Shown: positions 49,210 to 60,302 of the stretch, one piece after another
Position numbering within the stretch: position 1 is the stretch's first letter
How the letters are laid out: each line of letters opens with the position of its first letter
Source: Pseudorasbora parva
Taxonomy: Eukaryota; Chordata; Actinopteri; Cypriniformes; Gobionidae
Direction of reading: 5' to 3'
Assembly: GCF_024679245.1 (NCBI RefSeq)
Contig: NC_090173.1
Span: 10,799,428-10,863,427 of the forward strand
DNA: 64,000 nt
Notes under the pieces: generated by a model
Database searches by the model: none
The model's input: the letters and a program-made list of their open reading frames with translations, nothing else
Told to the model about the DNA's origin: nothing
Made by a program: the position numbers and the translations under genes

Positions 49210-51570
49210 TACGTTTAGAATCTGGAAAATTCTGTCTTTTAGAATTCTGAGATTACGTCTGGAAAAATTCTGTCTTATTTTAGAATTCTGAGTTTTCATC
49301 TGGCAAATTCTGTCTTATTTTAGAATTCTGAGTTTTCATCTAGCAAATTCTGTCTTATTTTAGAATTCTGAGTTTTCATCTAGCAAATTCTGTCTTATTT
49401 TAGAATTCTGAGTTTTCATCTGGCAAATTCTGTCTTTTGGAATTCTGAGTTTACTTCTGGCAAATTCTGTCTTTAGAATTCTGAGTTTACATCTGGCAAA
49501 TTCTGTCTTTTAGAATTCGAGTTTACTTCTGGCAAATTCTGTCTTTTAGAATTCGAGTTTACTTCTGGCAAATTCTGTCTTTTAGAATTCTGAGTTTTCA
49601 TCTAGCAAATTCTGTCTTATTTTAGAATTCTGAGTTTTCATCTAGCAAATTCTGTCTTTTAGAATTCTGAGTTTACATCTGGCAAATTCTGTCTTTTAGA
49701 ATTCGAGTTTACTTCTGGCAAATTCTGTCTTTTAGAATTCTGAGTTTTCATCTAGCAAATTCTGTCTTATTTTAGAATTCTGAGTTTTCATCTAGCAAAT
49801 TCTGTCTTTTAGAATTCTGAGTTTACATCTGGCAAATTCTGTCTTTTAGAATTCTGAGTTTACTTCTGGCAAATTCTGTCTTTAGAATTCTGAGTTTACA
49901 TCTGGCAAATTCTGTCTTTTAGAATTCGAGTTTACTTCTGGCAAATTCTGTCTTTTATAATTCTGAGTTTACTTCTGGCAAATTCTGTCTTTTAGAATTC
50001 GAGTTTACTTCTGGCAAATTCTGTCTTTTAGAATTCTGAGTTTACATCTGGCAAATTCTGTCTTTTAGAATTCTGAGTTTACTTCTGGCAAATTCTGTCT
50101 TTTAGAATTCTGAGTTTACTTCTGACAAATTCTGTCTTTTAGAATTCTGAGTTTACTTCTGGCAAATTCTGTCTTTTAGAATTCTGAGTTTACATCTGGC
50201 AAATTCTGTCTTTTAGAATTCTGAGTTTACTTCTGGCAAATTCTGTCTTTTAGAATTCTGAGTTTACTTCTGGCAAATCCTGTCTTTTAGAATTCTGAGT
50301 TTACTTCTGGCAAATTCTGTCTTTTAGAATTCTGAGTTTACTTCTGGCAAATTCTGTCTTTTAGAATTCTGAGTTTACATCTGGCAAATTCCGTCTTTAG
50401 AATTCTGAGTTTACTTCTGGCAAATTCTGTCTTTTAGAATTCTGAGTTTACATCTGGCAAATTCTGTCTTTTAGAATTCTGAGTTTACATCTGGCAAATT
50501 CTGTCTTTTAGAATTCTGAGTTTACATCTGGCAAATTCTGTCTTTTAGAATTCTGAGTTTACATCTGGCAAATTCTGTCTTTAGAATTCTGAGTTTACTT
50601 CTGGCAAATTCTGTCTTTAGAATTCTGAGTTTACTTCTGGCAAATTCTGTCTTTTAGAATTCGAGTTTACTTCTGGCAAATTCTGTCTTTTAGAATTCTG
50701 AGTTTACATCTGGCAAATTCTGTCTTTTAGAATTCTGAGTTTACTTCTGGCAAATTCTGTCTTTAGAATTCTGAGTTTACATCTGGCAAATTCTGTCTTT
50801 TAGAATTCTGAGTTTACTTCTGGCAAATTCTGTCTTTAGAATTCTGAGTTTACTTCTGGCAAATTCTGTCTTTTAGAATTCGAGTTTACTTCTGGCAAAT
50901 TCTGTCTTTAGAATTCTGAGTTTACATCTGGCAAATTCTGTCTTTTAGAATTCTGAGTTTACATCTGGCAAATTCTGTCTTTTAGAATTCTGAGTTTACA
51001 TCTGGCAAATTCTGTCTTTTAGAATTCTGAGTTTACTTCTGGCAAATTCTGTCTTTTAGAATTCTGAGTTTACTTCTGGCAAATTCCGTCTTTAGAATTC
51101 TGAGTTTACTTCTGGCAAATTCTGTCTTTTAGAATTCTGAGTTTACTTCTGGCAAATTCTGTCTTTTAGAATTCTGAGTTTACATCTGGCAAATTCTGTC
51201 TTTTAGAATTCTGAGTTTTCATCTGGCAAATTCTGTCTTTTAGAATTCTGAGTTTACTTCTGGCAAATTCTGTCTTTTAGAATTCTGAGTTTACATCTGG
51301 CAAATTCTGTCTTTTAGAATTCTGAGTTTTCATCTGGCAAATTCTGTCTTTTAGAATTCTGAGTTTACTTCTGGCAAATTCTGTCTTTAGAATTCTGAGT
51401 TTACTTCTGGCAAATTCTGTCTTTAGAATTCTGAGTTTACTTCTGGCAAATTCTGTCTTTTAGAATTCTGATTTTACATCTTGCAAAAATACAAATGATG
51501 TCTTTTTTAGAATTCTGAGTTTACAATCCACAATTCTGTCTTATTTTAGAATTCTGAGTTTACAATCTGA
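49210..51570. repeat. 37-bp minisatellite with internal EcoRI site, about 63 units
   Basis: The unit holds attctgtcttttagaattct and gagtttacatctggcaa. Length variants of 36 (one T fewer), 35 (gaattcgag) and 40 (cttattttag) are interspersed. Nearly every unit has GAATTC. It starts about 50 nt inside the intron after the rbfox3 N-terminal exon. Confidence 0.97.
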
Positions 51571-51618
51571 CTGAAACAAGCTTTCACATAAACTACAGAG
51601 TTTGCACGTTTGACGCAC

Positions 51619-51870
51619 CGGTGCTGTGTTGGTTCCCGTGCTGATGGCTGGCGTACTGCTGTCGGCGTTGGCCAGATCGCTGTGGGTCTGCGCCGGCGTG
51701 TAGAGCGCCAAGCCGTGATCCGGGACGCGGCTCTGTCCTGTGTAGTCTTGCGTGGGAAGAGCGTGTGTCGCGCTGAACTCGGCGGGGATGCCGTTCTGCG
51801 GGGGATGCGCGTACTGCGGGGTGTACGTCTGGGCCATCGCGTCTGCCGGATTGCTGGCCTCCTGATTACC
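51619..51870 (-). CDS. rbfox3: rbfox3-like exon, N-terminal region with start codon
   Basis: First recognisable coding exon of an RBFOX RNA-binding splicing factor. The acceptor is tttccag before 51870 and the donor is gtgcgt from 51618; the length is 252 nt, phase 0 at both ends. Translation begins GNQEASNPADA, then MAQTYTPQYAHPPQNGIPAE, with the ATG at 51837-51835. RBFOX proteins have the same GNQEA lead-in and MAQ start, so longer isoforms could read in from upstream exons. Later motifs TQDYTGQ and LYTPAQTHSD match RBFOX3 better than RBFOX1 or RBFOX2. This region is the low-complexity Q/P/T-rich N-terminal domain that precedes the RRM. The 37-bp satellite array begins only about 50 nt beyond the donor. 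No 5' UTR exon or promoter was recognised upstream. What is seen is frame, splice sites and peptide match; the paralog assignment (3a or 3b) is unresolved. Confidence 0.88.
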
Positions 51871-53039
51871 CTGGAAATGCAAATGAAAGCATACATTAAA
51901 CCCCTGTGGCCTTCACATACAGGGACAAATGTTCACACTGAACAATGCAGAGCATGTCTGGGGTGTTTTTATCTTTCCAAACGCGCCTCAGATGGGCCGA
52001 TCAGGGAATACGGCCGCCCTGCACTTTAAATAGGCCACGAAAACAACGATCACATCTCACGGATGATTACAGACACGCTTGATCATTACTAATGAACAGA
52101 CTTTGTGTGTTGTAGTTCGGAGGACTAGAGGCCACTGGGATTTTTCGACAGTGCAGAAAAAAGGAAATCAGTCTTCTCACAATGTTTTGACTGAGAGCTT
52201 TGATTTTCCTGACAGGTTACTGATGTTAACAGCCGTCGACGCTCAGACAGATGCTTTAACACGTCTTCACATAAACACTTTCTGCTCAGCCAAGTTGTTT
52301 GTCAAGCTACAAGCTTCCCTGCAAAGCCTGCTACATCATATTCAATACGCACAATATCAAAGGCCTCAAAATGATCAGTTTTGCTGAAAAACGGGTCGTA
52401 CACAATCTACTACATGCCTTCTGTCATCTGAATGATATGTTTTTAACAAGTAAAATGCCTTTTATCCACCAAATCTGGTCAAATCTGCACTGATTTCTAT
52501 AAAGTTACCCTAAGAATAACCAAGAGGTTTCAAGATGAACACTCACATGACTGAAGCCACTTAGGTTTACTTGATTATATCCATTTTATGATCATCAGGC
52601 TTTTGAGGAAACTTTATTAGTTCATCTCTCAATCATCATTGCATTGCATTGCGTTATATGTTTTTAAACTACAGAGCTTTGATCATAAAACTATGCATTT
52701 AAATATCATCTTACCGAGACCGTATTGGCAGATATAGAGTGATGACTGATTTTTATATGCGTTTTAATGCAAGTAGCCTGCTGTACTGTAATGATTTACA
52801 TTCAATATATCTAAATGGCCATATAAATATCAACATGGGAACATTTTCCCCCATTTTCATTAGTCTGCTCCGGGTGTGTCAGTTTCCCTTGTCAAGATTG
52901 TTTACCGCTCATTTGTTTAAATAGCCCTTGTATTCTCTGGTTTTCTGTCGGCCGTTGTTTGACATTATGCAGGTGTCTGCGGTTCCAAATGTTATTTTTT
53001 TTTATCTTAGTGTTATTCTGTTCCTGATTTATGTTATGA
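51871..53039. other. no gene recognised upstream of the N-terminal exon
   Basis: Searched for an upstream RBFOX first exon on the minus strand; none was recognised. Sequence is AT-rich after 52400. Confidence 0.4.
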
Positions 53040-53262
53040 TATGTCTAATCAGCATCTTGATTTGTCACACCTGTGAGGTGGATGGATTACCTCGGCAAAG
53101 GAGAAGTGCTCACTAACACAGATTTAGACAGATTTGTGAACAATATTTGAGAGAAATAGGCCTTTTGTGTACAGAAAAAGTCTTAGATCTTTGAGTTCAG
53201 CTCATGGGAAATGGTGCAAAAAACTAAAAACAAAAGTGTTGCGTTCTTAATTTTGTTCAGTT
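53040..53262. mobile_element. truncated Tc1-like element, one terminal part
   Basis: Sequence from the CACCTGTGAGGTGGATGGAT region to the end aaaagtgttgcg...ttttgttcag resembles a widespread fish Tc1-like terminal segment recognised from memory. The other end and the transposase are absent. Confidence 0.55.
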
Positions 53263-53334
53263 TATATATATGTACTGTAGAAATAAATAGTTAATAAATC
53301 ATATAGTGTGATTTCTGGATTTCTTTTTTTAGGT

Positions 53335-53443
53335 TATGTCTCTCACAGTGGACATGCACCTACGATGACAATTTCAGGCCCTCCATGATTTCCAAATGGG
53401 AGCAAAATAGCAGGGTGTTCAAATACTTATTTTTCTCACTGTA
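53335..53443. mobile_element. terminal fragment of a second Tc1-like/MITE family
   Basis: The segment ending gggtgttcaaatacttattt...ctcactg matches, from memory, a common vertebrate Tc1-type end that begins CAGTGAGGAAAATAAGTATT. Only one end is present. It abuts the tRNA-like SINE fragment at 53445. Confidence 0.55.
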
Positions 53444-53444
53444 T

Positions 53445-53522
53445 GTGATGGGAAAAGGGAGTAGAGCGAGCTCGGCAAAAGGGGGATTCGAGCCACGGTT
53501 TTGATTTGCGTCAAAACTTGAT
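53445..53522 (-). mobile_element. tRNA-like SINE fragment, copy 2
   Basis: Read on the minus strand it carries a B-box-like GGCTCGAATCC followed by CTACTCCCTTTTCCCATCAC. The same order occurs at 44810-44863 on the plus strand, with about 75-80 percent similarity by eye. This shows a dispersed family rather than a solitary tRNA gene. Confidence 0.5.
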
Positions 53523-54011
53523 GGAATACGTCTTCTCCCTACACTATTGCCGCTCTAAATGGTTCGGTGATTTCCGTAATGTTGTCTGGCCCAACCAGAC
53601 ATTTAGTAAACAACTAAAGTATATGTGTACTTCATGTAAATGGTACCTAACCTATTCCAGTAAAAAAGTTTCTGAGAGAGGACACACCCACATTTATTTT
53701 GCTTCCGACACTCATGTAAATACATTATATATATATATCCAATATAAATTACTGTGGTCCATGGCAAAAAAATGATGTAAATAAGATGTATGGGTAAACA
53801 TTTATAAATAAATACATAATTAAAAAGGCGTCTGTATTGAACAGATAAAGCATAAGGAAGATAAAGAGGATAAATTCACTGTATTTTCCCCATTGCCTGT
53901 TCTGGTCGTGGTTATTTCGTGTTTATCTCAGCTGTTGTTCCTGAAGATCTTTTCCTGGAGTCTTAATGAACCGAGAACTGTCAGAGCGGGCTGCAAATGA
54001 GCGGGAATTAA

Positions 54012-54118
<107 letters not shown>

Positions 54119-54599
54119 GTTCCTGAACAAACCGCAGGTCCCAATTAAAGCTGAGTGTGTATGGCTGATACAGGACGACTGTAACCTGAGATCAGCGCTC
54201 GCAGACGCTTTCTGTCCGCTTCATCTTCTCTTTTTTCTCTGTTTGTTCTGTGTAACTACCACCAGAGTCAGAAACTACAGCTAAATCCCACCCAAACCGA
54301 CACAAATACCCAAACATTTAACTCTTTCACCGCCAGCGTTTAAAACAAAAAAGTTTCCAGCCACCGTGAGGGTTTTTGACGATTTTTACAAAAATGTAAT
54401 AGCCCATAGAATATTTTGTTTAATGAATATCTGAGCATGCAGTAAATCAAAAGAAAGAGCTGACCTTCTTCTTTAAACAAAAATGCTATATTTAATATTC
54501 CAGCTTCATGCATTCTTTTCAATCAACTCTTGAATATGGGTAAGATTCATAAAAAAGCAACATTTTGAACAAAAAGCTGAGAAAATCTTGTTTTAGTGA

Positions 54600-56565
54600 A
54601 AGACTGACTCCAGATCAGATTCAGAGATGATCAGACACAGATGAAGAGATCGAGTCCATCTACACCTCTAATGCTTCAGTCCTGTAGCTCGTCCTGCTCC
54701 TCATCTCATTCACTAACATTAGATAGATTAGATTTATATGATGATTAATGATCAGAGATGATCAAACACAGATGAGCAGATCGAGTCCATCTACACCTCT
54801 AATGCTTCAGTCCTGGAGCTCATCCTCTCCTCATCTCATTCACTTACATTAGATAGATTAGATTTATATGATGATTAATGATCAGAGATGATCAGACACA
54901 GATGAGCAGATCGAGTCCATCTACACCTCTAATGCTTCAGTCCTGTAGCTCGTCCAGCTCCTCATCTCATTCACTAACATTAGATAGATTAGATTTATAT
55001 GATGATTAATGATCAGAGATGATCAAACACAGATGAGGAGATCGAGTCCATCTACACCTCTAATGCTTCAGTCCTGTAGCTCGTCCAGCTCCTCATCTCA
55101 TTCACTAACATTAGATAGATTAGATTTATATGATGATTAATGATCAGAGATGATCAAACACAGATGAGCAGATCGAGTCCATCTACACCTCTAATGCTTC
55201 AGTCCTGGAGCTCATCCTCTCCTCATCTCATTCACTTACATTAGATAGATTAGATTTATATGATGATTAATGATCAGAGATGATCAGACACAGATGAGGA
55301 GATCGAGTCCATCTACACCTCTAATGCTTCAGTCCTGGAGCTCATCCTCTCCTCATCTCATTCACTTACATTAGATAGATTAGATTTATATGATGATTAA
55401 TGATCAGAGATGATCAGACACAGATGAGGAGATCGAGTCCATCTACACCTCTAATGCTTCAGTCCTGTAGCTCGTCCAGCTCCTCATCTCATTCACTAAC
55501 ATTAGATAGATTAGATTTATATGATGATTAATGATCAGAGATGATCAGACACAGATGAGGAGATCGAGTCCATCTACACCTCTAATGCTTCAGTCCTGTA
55601 GCTCGTCCTGCTCCTCATCTCATTCACTAACATTAGATAGATTAGATTTATATGATGATTAATGATCAGAGATGATCAGACACAGATGAGGAGATCGAGT
55701 CCATCTACACCTCTAATGCTTCAGTCCTGTAGCTCGTCCTGCTCCTCATCTCATTCACTAACATTAGATAGATTAGATTTATATGATGATTAATGATCAG
55801 AGATGATCAAACACAGATGAGGAGATCGAGTCCATCTACACCTCTAATGCTTCAGTCCTGTAGCTCGTCCTGCTCCTCATCTCATTCACTAACATTAGAT
55901 AGATTAGATTTATATGATGATTAATGATCAGAGATGATCAGACACAGATGAGGAGATCGAGTCCATCTACACCTCTAATGCTTCAGTCCTGTAGCTCGTC
56001 CAGCTCCTCATCTCATTCACTAACATTAGATAGATTAGATTTATATGATGATTAATGATCAGAGATGATCAGACACAGATGAGGAGATCGAGTCCATCTA
56101 CACCTCTAATGCTTCAGTCCTGTAGCTCGTCCAGCTCCTCATCTCATTCACTAACATTAGATAGATTAGATTTATATGATGATTAATGATCAGAGATGAT
56201 CAGACACAGATGAGGAGATCGAGTCCATCTACACCTCTAATGCTTCAGTCCTGTAGCTCGTCCAGCTCCTCATCTCATTCACTAACATTAGATAGATTAG
56301 ATTTATATGATGATTAATGATCAGAGATGATCAGACACAGATGAGGAGATCGAGTCCATCTACACCTCTAATGCTTCAGTCCTGTAGCTCGTCCAGCTCC
56401 TCATCTCATTCACTAACATTAGATAGATTAGATTTATATGATGATTAATGATCAGAGATGATCAGACACAGATGAGGAGATCGAGTCCATCTACACCTCT
56501 AATGCTTCAGTCCTGGAGCTCATCCTGCTCCTCATCTCATTCACTAACATTAGATAGATTAGATT
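54600..56565. repeat. 131-bp satellite array, about 15 units
   Basis: The unit contains gatcgagtccatctacacct, ctaatgcttcagtcct and gatagattagatttatatga; the first motif recurs every 130-131 bp from 54650 to 56482. Units differ mainly at a few diagnostic sites (aagagat, gagcag or gaggag; gtagctcgtcc or ggagctcatcc). The array lies wholly inside the TTAA-flanked element and its last unit is interrupted by the Tc1 insertion. Confidence 0.95.
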
Positions 56566-56845
56566 TACAGTCCCTGACAAAAGTCTTGTCGCTTGTGTAC
56601 AAATTGACCTAAAGTGCCGCTGAAATATATTTCTAATCAAGATTTTTTTACAAGAAATGGCTCACTTTAATCCCACCAGCTTTTGTGATAATGTGTCAGT
56701 GAAGAACTAAACTTTCAAAAAGTATTCTAATATTCACAGCTTGGTAAAGCCCATTGAGTCAATTTTTGCCAAGACATAAGTGTTGTCACCTTGTCATATG
56801 AGCTTCACTTGTGACTAATAATGGATTAATTAGGTCTCAAGTGTG

Positions 56846-56854
56846 TATAAAAAG
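56846..56854 (+). promoter_or_regulatory. TATA-like box upstream of transposase
   Basis: TATAAAAAG lies 51 nt before the transposase ATG at 56906, within the 5' untranslated part of the element. The spacing suits a short leader starting about 30 nt downstream. It is a sequence match only. Confidence 0.5.
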
Positions 56855-56905
56855 AACCCCAGTACACTAGACCTTCACATCAAGTGCAACTAGACCTCTG
56901 CAAAC

Positions 56906-57907
56906 ATGCCTAAGATTCACCCTGAGACTAAAGTTTTGATTATCAAGAGGCTGAAGACCAGATCCACTGCTGATGTGGCAGACACCTTCAATGTGTCTCA
57001 GCGTCAAGTACAGAGGATAAAAAAAAGATTTGAAGAGACTGGAGACGTTTTTGACAAGCCCAGGTCAGGCAGACCCCACAAGACAACTGCTCGAGAGGAC
57101 CGTTTGTTGGCTCGAAAATCCAAGGCCAGCCCATTTTCCACTGCAGCAGAGCTCCACGAGACCTGGTCACCTGAAGTCCCCGTGTCAACCAGAACAGTTT
57201 GTCGGATTCTGTCTCGAAATGGCCTCCATGGTCGAATCAGTGCCCAGAAGCCAGCACTAAACAAAAGACAATTGAAAAACCGTGTGGCATTTGCCAAGGC
57301 CCACAGCCTGCTAAAAGGATGGACGCAGGAAAAGTGGCAGAAGGTGGATTTTTCAGATGAATCTTCTGTTGAATTACACCACAGTCGGCGCAAATATTGC
57401 AGGAGGTCTACTGGTGACCGAATGGATCCGAGATTCACCCAGAAAACAGTGAAGTTTGGTGGCGGAAAAATCATGGTCTGGGGTTACATCCAGTATTGGG
57501 GTGTGCGAGAGATCTGCAGGGTGGAAGGCAACATCAATAGTCTAAAATACCAAGAAATCTTAGCTACCTCTTATATTCCCAACCATAAAAGAGGCCAAAT
57601 TCTGCAGCAGGACGGTGCTCCATCGCATACTTCCATCTCCACATCAAAGTTCCTCAAGGCAAAGAAGATCAAGATGCTCCAGGATTGGCCAGCCCAGCCA
57701 CCAGACATGAACATCATTGAGCATATGTGGGGTAGGATGAAAGAGGACGCATGGAAGACGAAACCAAAGAATATTGATGAACTCTGGGGGGCATGCAAGA
57801 CTGCTTTCTTAGCTATTCCTGATGACTTCATCAATAAATTGTATGAATCCTTGCCAAACCGCATGGATGCAGTCCTTCAAGCTCATGGAAGTCATACAAG
57901 ATATTAA
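56906..57907 (+). CDS. Tc1/mariner-type DD35E transposase, apparently intact
   Basis: 333-codon uninterrupted frame inside an element with terminal inverted repeats, so a cut-and-paste transposase acting in the nucleus on its own TIRs. An N-terminal paired-like helix-turn-helix (about residues 8-42, ending SQRQVQRIKKRF) is followed by the linker KPRSGRPHKT, where GRPH (55-58) is the AT-hook-like motif, and a second DNA-binding subdomain to about residue 110. The catalytic domain shows VDFSDESS (D151), a glycine box FGGGKIMVWG (184-193), ILQQDGAPSHTS (D236) and PPDMNIIEHMW (E272). There are 35 residues between D236 and E272, so DD35E rather than the DD34E of Tc1 or Sleeping Beauty. Length is in the normal 330-350 range and no stop or frameshift is seen. 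It lies antisense to rbfox3 and has no link to that gene. A DD35E family called Traveler is known in vertebrates; whether this belongs to it is untested. Confidence 0.93.
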   Translation: MPKIHPETKVLIIKRLKTRSTADVADTFNVSQRQVQRIKKRFEETGDVFDKPRSGRPHKTTAREDRLLARKSKASPFSTAAELHETWSPEVPVSTRTVCRILSRNGLHGRISAQKPALNKRQLKNRVAFAKAHSLLKGWTQEKWQKVDFSDESSVELHHSRRKYCRRSTGDRMDPRFTQKTVKFGGGKIMVWGYIQYWGVREICRVEGNINSLKYQEILATSYIPNHKRGQILQQDGAPSHTSISTSKFLKAKKIKMLQDWPAQPPDMNIIEHMWGRMKEDAWKTKPKNIDELWGACKTAFLAIPDDFINKLYESLPNRMDAVLQAHGSHTRY

Positions 57908-58477
57908 ATTTGGATCTCACAGCACCACAACTTAATTTGCTGACATATTTTTGTATTTGCAGTAAATTTGTTCAATTTCTGTATAGGCAACAAAACTTTT
58001 GTCTTGCCAAAATTTGACCTTTCAAATTAAATTATATATATTTCAAATTAAATTATATATATTGTCTTGATTAAATGATAAATATTTTTTCTGTGAACAT
58101 TATTTATTTCAGTGCATTAAACATCATTTGGGAGGGTTTTAGCTTTTCATACGAGCTATTTCTAACACCAATTAATTAATTAAAAGTCAGGTTAATATCA
58201 GGTATTTCTAGAAAATAGATAAGCAACAAGACTTTTGTCAGGGACTGTATATGATGATTAATGAAGTTATTTTTCATCTGTATCTGCTTACATGCGATCG
58301 CTTATTTTTCTGCGTCTTCCTCGCGTGTGTTTTGATCAGTAGATTCAGTGCTCATTCAGGAGATGCGTAATAGCGCCCCCCTAGCGGCTGACAGGGAAAA
58401 CACGAAAAAGTCTGTGTTTGGCCGGGAAGTGTTCTCTCACAAATGGACATTTCTGTGTTTGGCGGGGAAAGAGTTAA

Positions 58478-59694
58478 TGAGGTGGCAAAAAAAGTGGCAC
58501 TTAATGTCACTGTTATAAAAAATGTATACACTGCGTTTAATGAAAATAGTGCAAAAGATTTTTTTTTAAAAATGAAAGCGACAACAAATATGCAGAATAA
58601 TCAAGCTGTTAAAACATGAAATAACGAAAAGGTTGGATATCCTCTCTTCATCTGTCTCCTCCGCTGCCCATCGTGACCCAGTTTCACTCTCACATTAAAT
58701 ATTCCCACAGAACCAATGAAATAAATCTTTTTCTGTCTCTTTTTGCTAAGAGTTTGTGTTTCTGCTGCTGCATTATTCTGGCCCAAGATCAGTTCAGAAG
58801 CACAGACATCGGGAAGCAGACCAGCGGAGAACAAACCCACAGCAGAGATGAATAACACGCTACTGTATTTATACACACACTTTATGAAACAAACATGACA
58901 TTTGATAACGTGCGGTGTAGAACCGAAGCCCACTGCAACTGTACACCATAATGCAAAATGTCTGACATTTCCAGTGAAATGAATCGGAAGTGATATCACA
59001 GGTTTATCGACTCATAATTTGTCTATTTACATTTCATTATAATCCTCTGTTTTAAAGGTTCTACAATAGGTTTATGTGCATCCAAGGTCAAAAAAACACT
59101 TTAATTTTCTTAATAATATACATATTAAGAGAATATGCTGCATCACCTCTTTTCTCTCAGTGTCTGAAACGGTTCGATAAAGGATTCAGTCTCTCAAACC
59201 CCTCCTCCCTGATTGGTCAGATGGCAGCATAACTGTATTAACATTAATAATAACAACAAAAAATGGTCATGTGGCAGGATCATGTGACACTGCAGACTGG
59301 AGTAATGATGATGAAAATTCAGCTTTGATCACAGGAATAAATTACATATTAACATAATTACAATTAAAAAAAATTCTGAATTGCAATGATATTTCACAAT
59401 ATTACTACTACTATTGATCAAATAAATGCAGCCTTGGTGAGCAGAAGAGACTACCTATATACAAAAAATATATCAATAATAAAACTATTGTAAAGTAAAG
59501 ATTATAAATATTATAAAATACTCCGCAGTAAGCAAGTATTTCAGTCCTAAAAGCACACAAACTCAATTTATCAACCCATAAACACAATCTAGTGCACTTA
59601 CAGTAACACCTCTGGAAACACGCTTTCATGACGCAACGCAAAACACGGTACAAAGCAGCGTTGAGTTTCAAAGCAGCGCAGCAGTGAATCTTAC
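58478..59694. other. no gene recognised
   Basis: AT-rich; short frames on both strands without recognisable domains. ctgattggtcagatggcagc to catgtggcaggatcatgtga looks like a common dispersed fish sequence. Confidence 0.4.
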
Positions 59695-59704
59695 ACACAC
59701 ACAA

Positions 59705-59751
<47 letters not shown>

Positions 59752-60130
59752 TGCACGTTTGTTTTTGTGACATATGGGGACTCTCCATAGGCGTAATGGT
59801 TTTTATACTGTACAAACCGTATTTTCTATCCCCTTGCACTGCCCCTACCCATCACACACACACACACACAGCCCCTAAACCTACCCATCACACACACACA
59901 CACACACTTTAAAAAAGGGCAGCGCTCCTAGTCACACGGGGAGAAGAAGGAGCTTATTAGCAAAACACAAAGCTACGCTTGCTGCTGTCTGATCTCCACT
60001 GCTGCTCTGAAGTGTGTGACAAACACATTTTCTGGAGGCAGATGAACCAGACCAGAAAAAAAGAGGCTGGCGTCCTGGAGAGACCTTCAACCCCTCAGAG
60101 TCCAGTGCCGATACCCTCACATCCCACACA

Positions 60131-60172
<42 letters not shown>
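59695..60172. repeat. CA microsatellites
   Basis: CA tracts at 59695-59749, 59852-59870, 59890-59908 and 60131-60172 around the TTTGTTTTTGTGACATATGG repeat. Confidence 0.9.
59755..59890. mobile_element. TTTGTTTTTGTGACATATGG repeat, copy 2
   Basis: Same order of motifs as 5500-5612, same orientation, flanked on both sides by CA tracts. Confidence 0.7.
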
Positions 60173-60173
<1 letters not shown>

Positions 60174-60302
60174 CGCGCACTAATTACTGCTCACATGCCT
60201 TCAGAGAGACAGAGGAGAGCCCGGTCCCCCTCTCAAATCAGACAGACTGAGGTTTTTTTTAACAATCTATTCATGAAATAGGTGCATTCTTCTATACGGT
60301 TA

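Larger units (their letters stand above)
56568..58247 (+). mobile_element. complete Tc1/mariner-like transposon with TA duplication
   Basis: 1680-bp element carrying the transposase at 56906-57907. The left end CAGTCCCTGACAAAAGTCTT and the reverse complement of the right end agree over about 28 bp with two mismatches. TA target duplications are at 56566-56567 and 58248-58249. The insertion split a unit of the 131-bp satellite: the flanks rejoin as gattagattTAtatgatgatt, the normal unit sequence. Complete ends and an open reading frame suggest a young, possibly mobile copy. Confidence 0.93.
54322..58473. mobile_element. TTAA-flanked DNA transposon hosting a satellite and a Tc1 element
   Basis: The ends are inverted: CTCTTTCACCGCCA at 54322 and, reversed from 58473, CTCTTTCCCCGCCA. 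TTAA flanks both sides (54318-54321 and 58474-58477), as in piggyBac or Kolobok target duplications. Removing the nested Tc1 element leaves about 2.5 kb, most of it the 131-bp array. No transposase was recognised, so it is probably non-autonomous. Confidence 0.7.

Noticed and set aside
51610..52029. 139-codon plus-strand frame opposite the rbfox3 N-terminal exon
   Set aside because: Antisense shadow of the GC-rich exon, with no protein similarity seen.
57004..57474. 156-codon minus-strand frame opposite the transposase
   Set aside because: Shadow of the transposase gene; no recognisable domain.
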